This document shows positions 51,570-60,742 of a stretch of 64,000 nucleotides of DNA, in pieces. Origin of the DNA: Anaerolineales bacterium. Lineage in GTDB: Bacteria > Chloroflexota > Anaerolineae > Aggregatilineales > J027. The position numbers and the translations under genes were made by a program. The notes below the pieces were generated by a model. That model did no database searches. It was not told where the DNA came from and was given only the letters and a program-made list of their open reading frames with translations. Positions within the stretch are counted from its first letter, which is position 1, and the number at the start of each line of letters is the position of its first letter. Where the stretch lies: positions 1,054,001 through 1,118,000 of the forward strand of contig JACKCI010000002.1 of the NCBI GenBank assembly GCA_020634155.1, given 5' to 3'.

Positions 51570-52459
51570 AGCTCTCTTTTATTGTCATCACTTACCAACG
51601 CGGAGCCTTGCTCCAACGGTGCCTTGCCTCCATCTATGCCCAAGAGGGTTTGCCCCCCAATTATGAGGTAATCGTCATCGACAATGGCGGGGATGCCGTT
51701 CTGCTTGACCCCCCCACGTCCGCCATTCAGTTGCACCTTGAATCACCGACAGCTAACCTCGGCGTGACCGGTGGCCGCAATCATGGTATGGCTCTAGCCC
51801 AAGGCGAATACTGGGTATTGATTGATGATGACGCCGTATGGCAGACTCCCAACGACGTTGCCTATATTCTGCACGCCTTTGAATCACATTCTGATCTCGG
51901 TGCCCTTGCAATCAAGAGTTTGTACCCAGATAGCCAAACCCCCATCCGCATGGATTTACCGCATCCCCGCAAGCGCTATATCCAAGAAACTACGCATGAT
52001 ATTGAAGTTCCTTATTTTTATGGTGTGGCCCATGCCCTGCGAGCCTCAGCGATTAAGACGATTGGGAATTACCCAGAGCGCTTCTTCAATTATATGGAAG
52101 AGATTGACCTCAGTTATCGGCTTGTAGATGCTGGCTATCATATCTGTTTCACGCCCAAGGTTGCGGTGTATCATTACCAATCCCACCTCGGACGTCCCAC
52201 CCAAGGCGCAAACTATTGGCGACAAAACGCCCTCAATAAATCACGCATGGCATGGCGCTTGCTGCCCTATCCCTATCCCCTAACTACCCTAGCCATTTGG
52301 AGCATCGTTAGTTTGTACAAAACGCGCTCCCTCAAGCTGGTCTGGGGCATCTGGCGGCAACTATGGCAAGAGCGCGACCTCTTACGGCAAGAGCGTCACC
52401 CCTTGCACCATGCCACCATCCGCTATCTCAAACAAATCGGTGCCCGCCTGCTTTATTAA
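51566..52459 (+). CDS. Glycosyltransferase family 2 protein
   Basis: About 297 residues from ATG 51566 (MKLSFIVITYQRGALLQRCL), which overlaps the preceding stop as ATGA. The GT2 fold is clear: VIVIDNGG, NLGVTGGRNHGMALAQGEYWV, then the catalytic DDDA in LIDDDAV and the aspartate region near FFNYMEEIDLSYRL, typical of rhamnosyl- or related transferases. The C-terminus is basic with a hydrophobic stretch (about 225-255). It works with the GT4 gene before it, probably on the same glycan. Confidence 0.9.
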   Translation: MKLSFIVITYQRGALLQRCLASIYAQEGLPPNYEVIVIDNGGDAVLLDPPTSAIQLHLESPTANLGVTGGRNHGMALAQGEYWVLIDDDAVWQTPNDVAYILHAFESHSDLGALAIKSLYPDSQTPIRMDLPHPRKRYIQETTHDIEVPYFYGVAHALRASAIKTIGNYPERFFNYMEEIDLSYRLVDAGYHICFTPKVAVYHYQSHLGRPTQGANYWRQNALNKSRMAWRLLPYPYPLTTLAIWSIVSLYKTRSLKLVWGIWRQLWQERDLLRQERHPLHHATIRYLKQIGARLLY

Positions 52460-52536
52460 CACCCCGATAACACTTTGGCAACAATTTGCCGCTATGGTCG
52501 ATTGAAACGGTCCAAACAGGAGAAAGTATATCGACC

Positions 52537-54051
52537 ATGAACCGACGCGACTTTCTAAAAGTGCTGGGGGCCAGCGGGGGAGTAGCGGCTACCCAAAGTG
52601 CTGCCCTACGCCGTGTCCTTGCCCACAGCCAACCGGGGTCTTTTTTGCCTACGGTAGCCATCGAGCGTGACCCTGTTTTACACGCCATCAACCGCCTCAC
52701 CTATGGCCCAACCCCTGACTTGGTGGCCCACGTCCAAGCCATTGGCGTGGAGGCGTTTATCAACGAGCAGCTTGCCCCTGAGTTGATAGCTGACAGCGCC
52801 CTTGAGCGCCGCCTTGCCCCCATGACCACTCTAACCCAGACCGCAGGTGAGTTAGCCGCTGAGTATGAAGGAAGTGGCAATGGCTTCCAAGTGCGGAGCC
52901 ACCTCATCGCCGCCACCCTCCTGCGTGAAATCTATACCCAGCGTCAACTCTACGAGCGCATGGTCGAATTTTGGACCGGCCACTTCAGCATTTACCTTGG
53001 CGATATTCTATCAGGCTTTCTCAAGGTTGATGATGACCGCGACGTGATTCGCCCCCATGCCCTAGGCCGCTTTCGTGATTTGCTCGGCGCATCGGCCCAT
53101 AGCCCCGCCATGTTGGTCTATCTGGATAACGCTACCAGCCGCAAAGAAGCCCCCAACGAAAACTATGCCCGTGAATTGATGGAACTCCATACCTTGGGCG
53201 TCGATGGCGGTTATACCGAGACCGATGTCAAAGAAGTTGCCCGTTGCTTTACAGGCTGGACGATTAACCCTATCCGCCGTCGCTTTGACGATGGGAGCGA
53301 GATTCTGACCTTCCGCTATCAAGCCACCTTCCATGATGATGGCGAAAAGACCGTCTTAGGCCAGACCATCCCCGCAGGCGGCGGTATGCGTGATGGCGAA
53401 CTGGTGCTGGATATTTTGGCAAGTCACCCATCAACCGCCAAATTTATTGCTACCAAACTGGTGCGGCGTTTCGTTGCTGATGACCCACCCCAGAGCCTCG
53501 TTGATGCCTGCGCTGCTACTTTCCTGCAATCCGATGGGGACATCCGCAGCGTATTGCGTACCCTCTTTGGCGCTGCCGAATTTTGGGACGCCGCGCCGAA
53601 GTTCAAGCGTCCTCTCGAATATACCGTCAGTGTCATGCGTGCCTTAAATTATGATATTCAAGACTGGCAAGCCTTTAGCCGTCCTGCTTTTACGGTGTTG
53701 CTTGGCATGGGCCAAGTTCCCTTCAACCGTGAAACCCCCGATGGCTATCCCGATGTCCAAGAAGAATGGACGGATAACCTGCTCACGCGCTGGAATATAG
53801 CAATTGCAGCGGCTCATGGCGGCATTCCGGGGGCGCAGGCTTCCCTCAAGCCGCTTTTGGAGGCTAACAATATCCCCATTGAGGCCGAGCCGATTCTCAA
53901 TTTCTTCGCGGGCTTGCTCTATGGACGTGGCCTAACATCAACTGAAACAACGTCCATCCTGAACTACGTAGCCACTGACCCCACCAACGTTGAAGTTTTG
54001 CAGGACGCGCTGGCCCTTCTGATGGCGGCTCCTGCCTTCCAATATCGGTAA
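52537..54051 (+). CDS. DUF1800 protein with Tat-type signal
   Basis: About 504 residues from ATG 52537. The N-terminus MNRRDFLKVLGASGGVAAT is a twin-arginine signal, so the protein is folded before export. The body matches DUF1800: AINRLTYGPTPD, FWTGHFSI, then ENYARELMELHTLGVDGGYTETDVKEVARCFTGW and ATKLVRRFVADDP. The upstream AGGAGAAAG site supports the start. An in-frame longer version adds non-conserved residues. It is followed 13 bases later by a DUF1501 gene; this pair recurs widely in bacteria, with unknown function. Confidence 0.92.
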   Translation: MNRRDFLKVLGASGGVAATQSAALRRVLAHSQPGSFLPTVAIERDPVLHAINRLTYGPTPDLVAHVQAIGVEAFINEQLAPELIADSALERRLAPMTTLTQTAGELAAEYEGSGNGFQVRSHLIAATLLREIYTQRQLYERMVEFWTGHFSIYLGDILSGFLKVDDDRDVIRPHALGRFRDLLGASAHSPAMLVYLDNATSRKEAPNENYARELMELHTLGVDGGYTETDVKEVARCFTGWTINPIRRRFDDGSEILTFRYQATFHDDGEKTVLGQTIPAGGGMRDGELVLDILASHPSTAKFIATKLVRRFVADDPPQSLVDACAATFLQSDGDIRSVLRTLFGAAEFWDAAPKFKRPLEYTVSVMRALNYDIQDWQAFSRPAFTVLLGMGQVPFNRETPDGYPDVQEEWTDNLLTRWNIAIAAAHGGIPGAQASLKPLLEANNIPIEAEPILNFFAGLLYGRGLTSTETTSILNYVATDPTNVEVLQDALALLMAAPAFQYR

Positions 54052-54064
54052 AGGAGCGACACCC

Positions 54065-55327
54065 ATGAAAACTTACTCACGACGCGAACTGCTGCAACGG
54101 GCCTCGGCCTTGTCGGTACTTTCTGGCGCTCATTTGATGCTGCCGGGTTGGATGCCACGCCTTGCTTTTTCGCCCCGCCACCGCGCCCCCCAAGGCGATG
54201 TCTTGGTGTGTGTCTTCTTGCGGGGTGGGGCCGATGCCCTCAATATGATTGTACCGCATGGCGAAGATACCTATTATCAAGTCCGCCCCGTGCTGGCTAT
54301 CCCGCGCCCTGATGCCTCCGGTAGTGACCCCAAAGCCCTCGACCTTGATGGCTTTTTCGGCATTCATCCGGCTTTGTCGCCCCTCTTGCCGATTTTCCAA
54401 AGTGGGCAACTCACCGCTATTCATGCCACAGGCTCTCCTGACCCCACCCGCTCCCACTTTGAGGCCATGAGCTTTATGGAACGCGGTACGCCGGGCAGCA
54501 AAACGGTCAGCACTGGCTGGATAGGTCGTCATCTTGCTACCCTTGACACGGGCAACAACTCACCTGTGCGGGCCATTGGGTGGGGGACATCGGCCCAGCA
54601 ATCCATTCGCGGCACTGTCTCGCCTGTTGTCCTGCAATCCATTGCCGACTATCATCTCGGCGGGCGCGTTGATGTCGCCATGCAGATGATGGAAGCCATC
54701 AATGGCCTCTATAGCGAAGATACGGAATCCCTTCAAATTGCGGCTGAGGCGACCAACGCCGCCATTGATGTGGTTTCTTCTGTGCGGGTTGACCAATATC
54801 AACCCCAAAATGGAGCCGTTTATGATGAAGATGGTTTTAGCTTTGGCTTGAAGCAGACCGCTGCCCTCATCCGTGCCGAGGTGGGTCTAGAGGCGGCCTG
54901 TTTGGATATTGGTGGGTGGGATACCCATGCCAATCAGGGCGGGGCGGAAGGCAACCAAGCCGCGTTAATGACCACCCTTGCCGCAGGGCTTGGCGCTTTC
55001 CATACCGATATGGGAGCCGATATGAGCCGTGTCACGCTGGTGGTTATGTCCGAGTTTGGACGCCGTGTCGAGGAAAACGCTGACGCGGGTACCGATCATG
55101 GGCATGGGGGGGCCATGCTGGTTATGAGTGGCAATCTGGCGCAGGGGCCTGTCTTCGCTCGTTGGCCCGGCCTTTCCCCTGAATATCTTGACCGCGGTGA
55201 CCTTGCTATCACCACCGACTATCGTGATGTCTTGGCTGAGATTATCGCCACCCGTCTCAACAACCCACTGATTGATGACATCTTCCCCAGCTTTCGCCGC
55301 TCGGAGCTAGGCCTATTCAGCGGATGA
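54065..55327 (+). CDS. DUF1501 protein with Tat-like signal
   Basis: A 420-residue protein with N-terminal SRRELLQRASALSVLSGA, a twin-arginine-type signal. The DUF1501 core resembles sulfatase/alkaline-phosphatase-fold enzymes: VCVFLRGGADALNMIVPHG, GFFGIHPALSPLLPIF, GGWDTHANQGG and MSEFGRRVEENADAGTDHG, with the His/Asp metal-like ligands. AAAGGAG precedes the ATG, and it is coupled to the DUF1800 gene. The two probably act together outside the membrane. Its 3' end overlaps the convergent xseB by 15 bases. Confidence 0.92.
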   Translation: MKTYSRRELLQRASALSVLSGAHLMLPGWMPRLAFSPRHRAPQGDVLVCVFLRGGADALNMIVPHGEDTYYQVRPVLAIPRPDASGSDPKALDLDGFFGIHPALSPLLPIFQSGQLTAIHATGSPDPTRSHFEAMSFMERGTPGSKTVSTGWIGRHLATLDTGNNSPVRAIGWGTSAQQSIRGTVSPVVLQSIADYHLGGRVDVAMQMMEAINGLYSEDTESLQIAAEATNAAIDVVSSVRVDQYQPQNGAVYDEDGFSFGLKQTAALIRAEVGLEAACLDIGGWDTHANQGGAEGNQAALMTTLAAGLGAFHTDMGADMSRVTLVVMSEFGRRVEENADAGTDHGHGGAMLVMSGNLAQGPVFARWPGLSPEYLDRGDLAITTDYRDVLAEIIATRLNNPLIDDIFPSFRRSELGLFSG

Positions 55328-55510
55328 AGTGCTGCCGTCGCCCACAATCTGGGTGACCCGTAGCTCGGCTTGGTTGAGTTGTTCTTGACAATAGGCCGCC
55401 AAGCGCTGGCCTTCTTCAAAGAGTTTGAGTGCATCGTCCAATGGCAGGTTTTCACTTTCCAGCCGTTGGACGATGGTGCTAAGTTGGGTATAAGCTTCTT
55501 CAAATGTCAT
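55313..55510 (-). CDS. xseB: Exodeoxyribonuclease VII small subunit
   Basis: About 65 residues starting at ATG 55510 (MTFEEAYTQLSTIVQRLE), the conserved XseB N-terminus; a longer frame adds 17 residues that do not belong to the family. The helical hairpin is complete: LPLDDALKLFEEGQRLAAYC then QLNQAELRV. With XseA it degrades single-stranded DNA. The large subunit gene is not in the window. Its 3' end overlaps the DUF1501 gene. Confidence 0.92.
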   Translation of the reverse strand: MTFEEAYTQLSTIVQRLESENLPLDDALKLFEEGQRLAAYCQEQLNQAELRVTQIVGDGSTSSAE

Positions 55511-55590
55511 CGTTTTTAGCCCTGTGTCTATAGGATTAGCGCGTACCAGTTCTCCGAACATTTGGGGGGGCGATTCTGTGGCGCTTCGTC

Positions 55591-55596
55591 TATAAT
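55591..55596 (+). promoter_or_regulatory. Consensus -10 placed for a leaderless mRNA
   Basis: TATAAT ends 7 bases before the ATG at 55604, which would place the transcription start at the start codon. No Shine-Dalgarno site precedes that ATG and no strong -35 is seen. Confidence 0.5.
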
Positions 55597-55603
55597 GGTC
55601 ACT

Positions 55604-56437
55604 ATGGAAATGGAAGCAACTGCATCAATCTCAACCCCACGCTGGCTTGCATGGGGAGTCATTATAGCAGCAATTACTGTAATTGCCTTGTGGTTGTTAG
55701 GGACACCCGCCGGGGTTGAGGGTAAAGCCGACGCCGTTGGTTATGCCATTTGCCACCGTATCCCTGACCGTTCTTTTACCACTTACGATAGCCGCCAACT
55801 CCCCTTATGCGCCCGCTGCACGGGCATTTATACTGGGGTGATGACGGGCTTCTTGCTCATCAACCTTACAGGCTATGGGCGGGCCAGTCGGCTTCCCTCA
55901 TGGCGGATGGGGTTAGTCTTTGTTGGGTTTCTGGCCTTCTTTGGGATCGATGGTCTCAATAGTTATTTCCATCTCTTTCCCAACTTTGAGGGAGGGCTAT
56001 ATGAACCCAACAACACCCTGCGCTTGATTTCTGGCGCACTCATCGGCCTAACCATGATTCATCTGCTTTTACCGCTCTTCAATATGACCGTTTGGCGCTA
56101 TCTCGATGAGCGCCGCGCCCTGCCGAATTTTCGGATGCTGGGTGTTCAACTTGTGACACTAGCCCTTGTCGTGGCTGCTATGCTCACGGGTAACCCCTTT
56201 GTTTTATTGGTGACAGGTTTACTGAGCGCCTTCGGAGTCTTGATGGTATTGACGATGGTCAATGCCGTGATGTTCATGACCTTTATCCGTCGAGACCGCA
56301 CCTATACCAACTGGGGTGAGCTATGGCTGCCTCTTCTGGCGGGCTTGACGGTTGCTTTACTGCTCGTTGGGGGAATTGATGCCGCTCGCTATATGTTCAC
56401 TGGAACATGGGACGGCTTTATATTTGCACAGAGGTGA
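55604..56437 (+). CDS. DUF2085 membrane protein
   Basis: About 277 residues with five or more hydrophobic helices. The conserved DUF2085 signature is present: ICHRIPDRSF, then LPLCARCTGIYTG with its Cys pair, and a FFGIDGLNSY segment. The Cys/His set suggests metal binding in the membrane, but no function is known. The start is the ATG at 55604, preferred because of the promoter at 55591; ATGs at 55595 and 55610 are alternatives. It is followed 6 bases later by DUF4126, likely in one operon with uspA. Confidence 0.88.
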   Translation: MEMEATASISTPRWLAWGVIIAAITVIALWLLGTPAGVEGKADAVGYAICHRIPDRSFTTYDSRQLPLCARCTGIYTGVMTGFLLINLTGYGRASRLPSWRMGLVFVGFLAFFGIDGLNSYFHLFPNFEGGLYEPNNTLRLISGALIGLTMIHLLLPLFNMTVWRYLDERRALPNFRMLGVQLVTLALVVAAMLTGNPFVLLVTGLLSAFGVLMVLTMVNAVMFMTFIRRDRTYTNWGELWLPLLAGLTVALLLVGGIDAARYMFTGTWDGFIFAQR

Positions 56438-56443
56438 TGCACC

Positions 56444-57040
56444 ATGGAAGCGATAGCCACTGGCTTAGGTTTATCATCCAGTGCCGGATTAAACGCCTAT
56501 TTGCCACTGCTGCTCTTTAATCTGGCGGTTCGTTTTGAATTGATTGATGCCGAAGGGGCCACTGCTGAGAAATTAGCCTCTTGGCAGGCCCTCGCCATTT
56601 TCAGCATTTTGCTCATTGTGGAAATGATTGTCGATAAAGTACCTGTCTTGGACACCCTCAATGATATTGTGGGGACGGTTATCCGCCCCGTCGCGGGGGC
56701 CGCTTTGATGAGCGCCAGCACGGGTTCCCTCCAAAACGACATCGACCCCACCACCTTGCAATGGATTGCCTTAATCACTGGCGGTATCTCCGCTGGTAGT
56801 GTCCATGGCGTCAAGGCAGTCTCACGCCCCCTGATTACAGGCACAACAGGCGGAACAGGCAATTGGGCAGTCAGCATTTTTGAGGATATTATCAGCTTTG
56901 GGGTGTCTATCTTTGCGATTCTGTTACCCTTCATCATGATTTTCGTGGCGGTCAGTATTGTAATCTTGGCGCTCTGGTGGCTCTGGGAAACACAGCGGCG
57001 AGACATGGTTACCCATTACTACAAAGGAAAAAATCAATGA
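56444..57040 (+). CDS. DUF4126 membrane protein
   Basis: A 198-residue membrane protein with five or six hydrophobic segments. The N-terminal GLGLSSSAGLNAYLPLLLF and the ISAGSVHGVKAVSRPLI segment are typical of DUF4126. GAGGTGATGCACC precedes the ATG. The next gene, uspA, starts inside its stop codon (ATGA), so the stress protein is translationally coupled to it. Function unknown. Confidence 0.9.
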   Translation: MEAIATGLGLSSSAGLNAYLPLLLFNLAVRFELIDAEGATAEKLASWQALAIFSILLIVEMIVDKVPVLDTLNDIVGTVIRPVAGAALMSASTGSLQNDIDPTTLQWIALITGGISAGSVHGVKAVSRPLITGTTGGTGNWAVSIFEDIISFGVSIFAILLPFIMIFVAVSIVILALWWLWETQRRDMVTHYYKGKNQ

Positions 57041-57555
57041 CAGAACTTAAAAAGCAACCTTACCGCAAAATTGTGGTGCCGATTGATGGCTCTGGTTGGG
57101 CCGATCGCGCCATCCCTCATGCGGCCCGCATTGCCAAAAACAACGATGCCGAATTGATTTTGCTGCACATCTATCATTCGCCCTTGGCCCAATATCGGGA
57201 TAGTGTTGCGTTGGCCCAACAGCAAGGTTTGGTTGACCAAGAGCGCGAGCAAATCAAGCAACATATCATCAGCATCCGCACCGACCTCCGCAATGAAGGC
57301 GTCACCGTGCGTGGTCACATGATTGATGGGCGCGACCCCGCTTTCCAAATCTGTCGTTATGTGCAGGCGGAGGGGGCTGACTTGGTGGTAATGTGTACTC
57401 ACGGGCGCACAGGATTGGCACGTTTCCTCTTTGGCAGCGTCGCCCAAAAGGTTATGCAACGCTTGGATGTGCCCGTCTTGCTGATTCGTCCAGATAACCC
57501 CGAAGAAACCAATGTTGACGATAGTGATATGCCCAAGGGTGAAGATATAGTCTAG
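57037..57555 (+). CDS. Universal stress protein (UspA family)
   Basis: About 172 residues from ATG 57037 (MTELKKQPYRKIVVPIDG). The Usp fold is clear: KIVVPIDGSGWADRAI, then the ATP-binding motif in THGRTGLARFLFGSVAQKV (Gly-2x-Gly-9x-Gly-Ser) and VPVLLIRP at the end, with a short acidic tail. ATP-binding residues are present, so it is of the nucleotide-binding class. AAAGGA precedes the start. It ends the DUF2085-DUF4126-uspA unit. Confidence 0.93.
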   Translation: MTELKKQPYRKIVVPIDGSGWADRAIPHAARIAKNNDAELILLHIYHSPLAQYRDSVALAQQQGLVDQEREQIKQHIISIRTDLRNEGVTVRGHMIDGRDPAFQICRYVQAEGADLVVMCTHGRTGLARFLFGSVAQKVMQRLDVPVLLIRPDNPEETNVDDSDMPKGEDIV

Positions 57556-57573
57556 CCGCGTGTGGGGTGTGGC

Positions 57574-58473
57574 TTAGGTGAGCTTTTCCACCGCCACCTG
57601 CACCAACCACGCCCCCACATAGACCATCCCAAATAGCTTATGCAGACGGGCCGTCCCAACCAGCACCAAATGGAGTTGGGCCGCGTCGGTGGTGTGTGTG
57701 CCCGTGTGAATGAGCCGCCACGCCTCGCGCCCCCAATAAACCACCGCTACCGTCAAGAATGGGGCAATGCCCGCCCCAATCAACACTCCTACGCTGAGGA
57801 ACGCTCCCGCCGTCAGCACCGTGTACTCCATTTGAGCAAAGCGCCGCCCAAAGATGGTCGCCAGCGTGTATTTTTGCTCGGCGGCATCGGCCTCCAAATC
57901 CCGCAAATTATTGGCATGCAGGATATTGGCGACCAAAAACGCAATTGGCAACGAGGCCCATACCGCAGCTAACGTCGCTTCCTCGGCAATCACATAATAT
58001 GTTCCCAGCACAATCATCGGCCCCATCGCAAAGAAGACCGTCAACTCGCCCATGCCGATATAGGCCAATGGGTAGGGGCCAGCCGTATAGAGAACCACCG
58101 CTAAGGTGCCGCCCACCCCCAGCCATAGCACCAACCAGCCCGCCGTTGCCACAAAATACAACCCAATCACCACCCCCAGCAGCAACGTGACAATACCCCC
58201 CGCCAGCACTTGACGCGGTGTCAGCAACCCCCGCGCCAAAATCATGCCGAGTCCGTGTGTCTTCTGGCTATCGGAACCCTTGGCATAATCAAAATACTCG
58301 TTGAGCATATTGGCGCTGATTTGTAGAAACAGCACCCCCAACAACGCCAGCACCAACGGCACCACCCGAAAATGGTCGGCCTCCCATGCCATCACTGCCC
58401 CCAACGCCACCGGAACATAAGTGGCGGTCAGGCTGCGCGGACGGGTGGCTTGATACCATGCTTGCCACTTCAT
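57574..58473 (-). CDS. menA: 1,4-dihydroxy-2-naphthoate polyprenyltransferase
   Basis: A 299-residue UbiA-superfamily membrane enzyme with about eight or nine hydrophobic helices. The prenyl-diphosphate/Mg site is in NMLNEYFDYAKGSDS (NxxxDxxxD type) and the second Asp-rich motif in NNLRDLEADAAEQKYTLA. These match MenA, which makes demethylmenaquinone. Start ATG overlaps the stop of cheR by 4 bases (ATGA), so the two are translated together. No other men gene is nearby, so the product is set by the motif pattern; a related UbiA enzyme is possible. Confidence 0.88.
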   Translation of the reverse strand: MKWQAWYQATRPRSLTATYVPVALGAVMAWEADHFRVVPLVLALLGVLFLQISANMLNEYFDYAKGSDSQKTHGLGMILARGLLTPRQVLAGGIVTLLLGVVIGLYFVATAGWLVLWLGVGGTLAVVLYTAGPYPLAYIGMGELTVFFAMGPMIVLGTYYVIAEEATLAAVWASLPIAFLVANILHANNLRDLEADAAEQKYTLATIFGRRFAQMEYTVLTAGAFLSVGVLIGAGIAPFLTVAVVYWGREAWRLIHTGTHTTDAAQLHLVLVGTARLHKLFGMVYVGAWLVQVAVEKLT

Positions 58474-59834
58474 AATGACATCCTCGCTAGACGACCATCA
58501 ACCAGCATCACCAACTGTCCGGCGCTCACATCAGCAATATCACTCAAGGGGGTATCAGCGCTCAATTCACTGGCAAAACGACGGGCGGTGGCCCATGCAC
58601 GGGCGGCCCGTTCCGAGTCATGTTCTAACATAAACAAATCCCCACTCACAAAATGGGCAAGGGCAAAATCGGGCCGACAATAAATCGCCGCCCGTAGCGC
58701 AATCCGCGCATTGGCCCAGTCGCGTTCTTCGAGATGCACCAAGGCCAGCAAATAATGGCCTTCGGGATGCAGGCTGTCAAGGGTCAGTGCCTGTTGCAGA
58801 TGCTCATAGGCGTTTTGCCAGTCCCCCATGCCCATCAACACCGCCGCTACAAGAGTATAGAGCGCGGGGGTCGCCTGTTGGTCAAGTTGTGCTTGGCTCA
58901 GGGCGAGTGCCTCATGCAATTGCCCACGCTGCAAAGCTTGCACCGCTTGGCGGTAAGTTGGGTTAATTGCCACAACGGTAGGCGTTGGGTCAGGCGGTGT
59001 CGGTGCTGCTTCGATGCTAGGCGCGGTAGGGGCATAGGGTAGCTTTTGATAAAGGGGTGTCCCTTCATAGCGCTGCACCTGATAGGCCGAGCGCGTACTG
59101 CGGAGGGCTTCTATCGGACTGAGTACCAACCATCCCTTGACCGCCAAGCTATGCAGCAACTGTTGTTCGACCAATTCCGCTTGGGAGCGCGTGAAATACA
59201 ACAGTACATTGCGGCATACAATCAGGTCTTGGGCTTCAGGGGCATCATAAATCAGGTTACGGTGATGAAAGCGCACCAAAGCCCGCAGGCGTGGCGCGAC
59301 CTCATAGACCTGCGATGAATGCCGGGTGAAGTAGCGCTCAATAATGGCTTTGGGTGTCCCCCGAAATGACCATTCACGGTAACGCCCCGCCCGTGCAATC
59401 TCAATCGCCGCCGCGTTAATATCCGTCCCCATAATCTGGATGTCCCACTGGCTGCTATCGGGTATCAACTCATCGACTAGCATCGCCAAGGTATAGGCTT
59501 CCTCACCTGTAGCACACCCCGCACTCCAGAACCGTAGCCGCCGCTTCTCTTGGAACAGGGCGGGCAAGATGACCTCGCGCAGCGCCTTGATTTGCACACT
59601 GTCGCGCATGAAATAGGTTTCACCGACGGTCAACTCAGCAAGGAGCGCCTGCCAGATGGGGTGTTGTTCGGGCAGCCGTCGCAGCCGTTCAAGGTACTCG
59701 GTGGGGCTATGCACCGCCTCAGCATGGTGATACAGCAACTCGACCAAGCGCTGACGGGCATGCCCAAAGGTGTTAAGCCCCGTCCGCTCGGCAACCAGTA
59801 CCGATAATTCATCAAAGAAGGGTTCGCTAAACAT
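58470..59834 (-). CDS. CheR-type protein methyltransferase with C-terminal TPRs
   Basis: A 454-residue protein. It has a CheR N-terminal helical domain (about 1-70), then a SAM methyltransferase domain with motif I FWSAGCATGEEAYTLAML and IQIMGTDINAAAI. After a short Pro-rich linker, TPR-like repeats follow (about 300-420; YLLALVHLEERDWANARIAL). Such CheR-TPR proteins methylate chemoreceptor glutamates or work in chemosensory arrays other than flagellar ones. No receptor, CheB, CheA or CheW gene is present here. Two bases separate it from the upstream hydrolase gene and it overlaps menA by 4 bases. Confidence 0.9.
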   Translation of the reverse strand: MFSEPFFDELSVLVAERTGLNTFGHARQRLVELLYHHAEAVHSPTEYLERLRRLPEQHPIWQALLAELTVGETYFMRDSVQIKALREVILPALFQEKRRLRFWSAGCATGEEAYTLAMLVDELIPDSSQWDIQIMGTDINAAAIEIARAGRYREWSFRGTPKAIIERYFTRHSSQVYEVAPRLRALVRFHHRNLIYDAPEAQDLIVCRNVLLYFTRSQAELVEQQLLHSLAVKGWLVLSPIEALRSTRSAYQVQRYEGTPLYQKLPYAPTAPSIEAAPTPPDPTPTVVAINPTYRQAVQALQRGQLHEALALSQAQLDQQATPALYTLVAAVLMGMGDWQNAYEHLQQALTLDSLHPEGHYLLALVHLEERDWANARIALRAAIYCRPDFALAHFVSGDLFMLEHDSERAARAWATARRFASELSADTPLSDIADVSAGQLVMLVDGRLARMSL

Positions 59835-59836
59835 GC

Positions 59837-60739
59837 TCAGTTCAATAGGCTATGGTCAAAAAAGGCCACCACACGCTGCTCATACTCATCGGGTGCAGCA
59901 CGAATATAGCCCCCATGCCCTGACCCTTCCACCACCCACAACTCAGCATTATCACCTGCTGCCTTTAGCTGGCGATAGCCCTCTGGTAGTGATGACTCCT
60001 TGCTTCCGTATATCAACAGAATTGGGCGGGGGGCGATGTCCGCAATCACTTCCAAGGTATCAAGGTCATCAATGCTGTTGCCTGTTATCTGCTGATAGGT
60101 GATTTGCATCGACCAGCGCCATAGGGTGAAAAGCAAAGGCGCATCCACGCTACTGTTATCAATGATGGTTTGCATATTGGCATAACCGCCTTCAGCAACA
60201 ATTGACCGTAGTTCGGGGTAACGGGCTGCTGCCATGATTGCCCCTGCGCCACCCGTCGAGAAACCGTGAATGCCAAGGTGGGCCATATCCACATCTCCCC
60301 GTTCTCGCAGATAGACAATCACATCCTCTATCTCACTCACCTCTTGATACCCTAAGCTGACTGCCCCCATATCAGCACAGCGCCGCGCTTCATACAGCAC
60401 TATCCCATAGCCGTGCCGCCATAGCACCTTCGCCTCATTCCAACGACTGGCACGGGAACTGCTGCTATAGGCAGGTGGGAAGATAATCGTAGCGCCGTTG
60501 GTGCTGGGGACATAATAGCCTTTGAAACTGCCCCCAGCACGCGCTGTAAGCTCAAAACTCTCAATGTTCGGTGGCGTTGGTGTTAGGGTTTCATGCGTGC
60601 TGCAATCTGGGTGCAGCAATATCCACATGGAGACAAAGCCACCCACTACTGGCGTCAAGACTCCCGCCAGTACCCCCAGAATCAAAAATAGCCGCGTTAA
60701 CCGCCACCAATAGCGCCATGACCGCCAACGTTTCGCCAT
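59837..60739 (-). CDS. Membrane-anchored alpha/beta hydrolase
   Basis: A 300-residue protein with an N-terminal hydrophobic anchor (about 12-38) and a short hydrophilic loop. The alpha/beta hydrolase fold follows, with the nucleophile Ser in GIHGFSTGGAGAIMAAARYP, an acidic residue near ADIAPRPILLIYGSKE, and a catalytic His in VEGSGHGGYIRAAPDEYE. Position and sequence suggest a peptidase/esterase of the dienelactone-hydrolase or prolyl-oligopeptidase type. It is the second gene of a leftward run, starting 3 bases after the 277-residue gene and followed by cheR and menA. Confidence 0.87.
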   Translation of the reverse strand: MAKRWRSWRYWWRLTRLFLILGVLAGVLTPVVGGFVSMWILLHPDCSTHETLTPTPPNIESFELTARAGGSFKGYYVPSTNGATIIFPPAYSSSSRASRWNEAKVLWRHGYGIVLYEARRCADMGAVSLGYQEVSEIEDVIVYLRERGDVDMAHLGIHGFSTGGAGAIMAAARYPELRSIVAEGGYANMQTIIDNSSVDAPLLFTLWRWSMQITYQQITGNSIDDLDTLEVIADIAPRPILLIYGSKESSLPEGYRQLKAAGDNAELWVVEGSGHGGYIRAAPDEYEQRVVAFFDHSLLN

Positions 60740-60742
60740 TGT

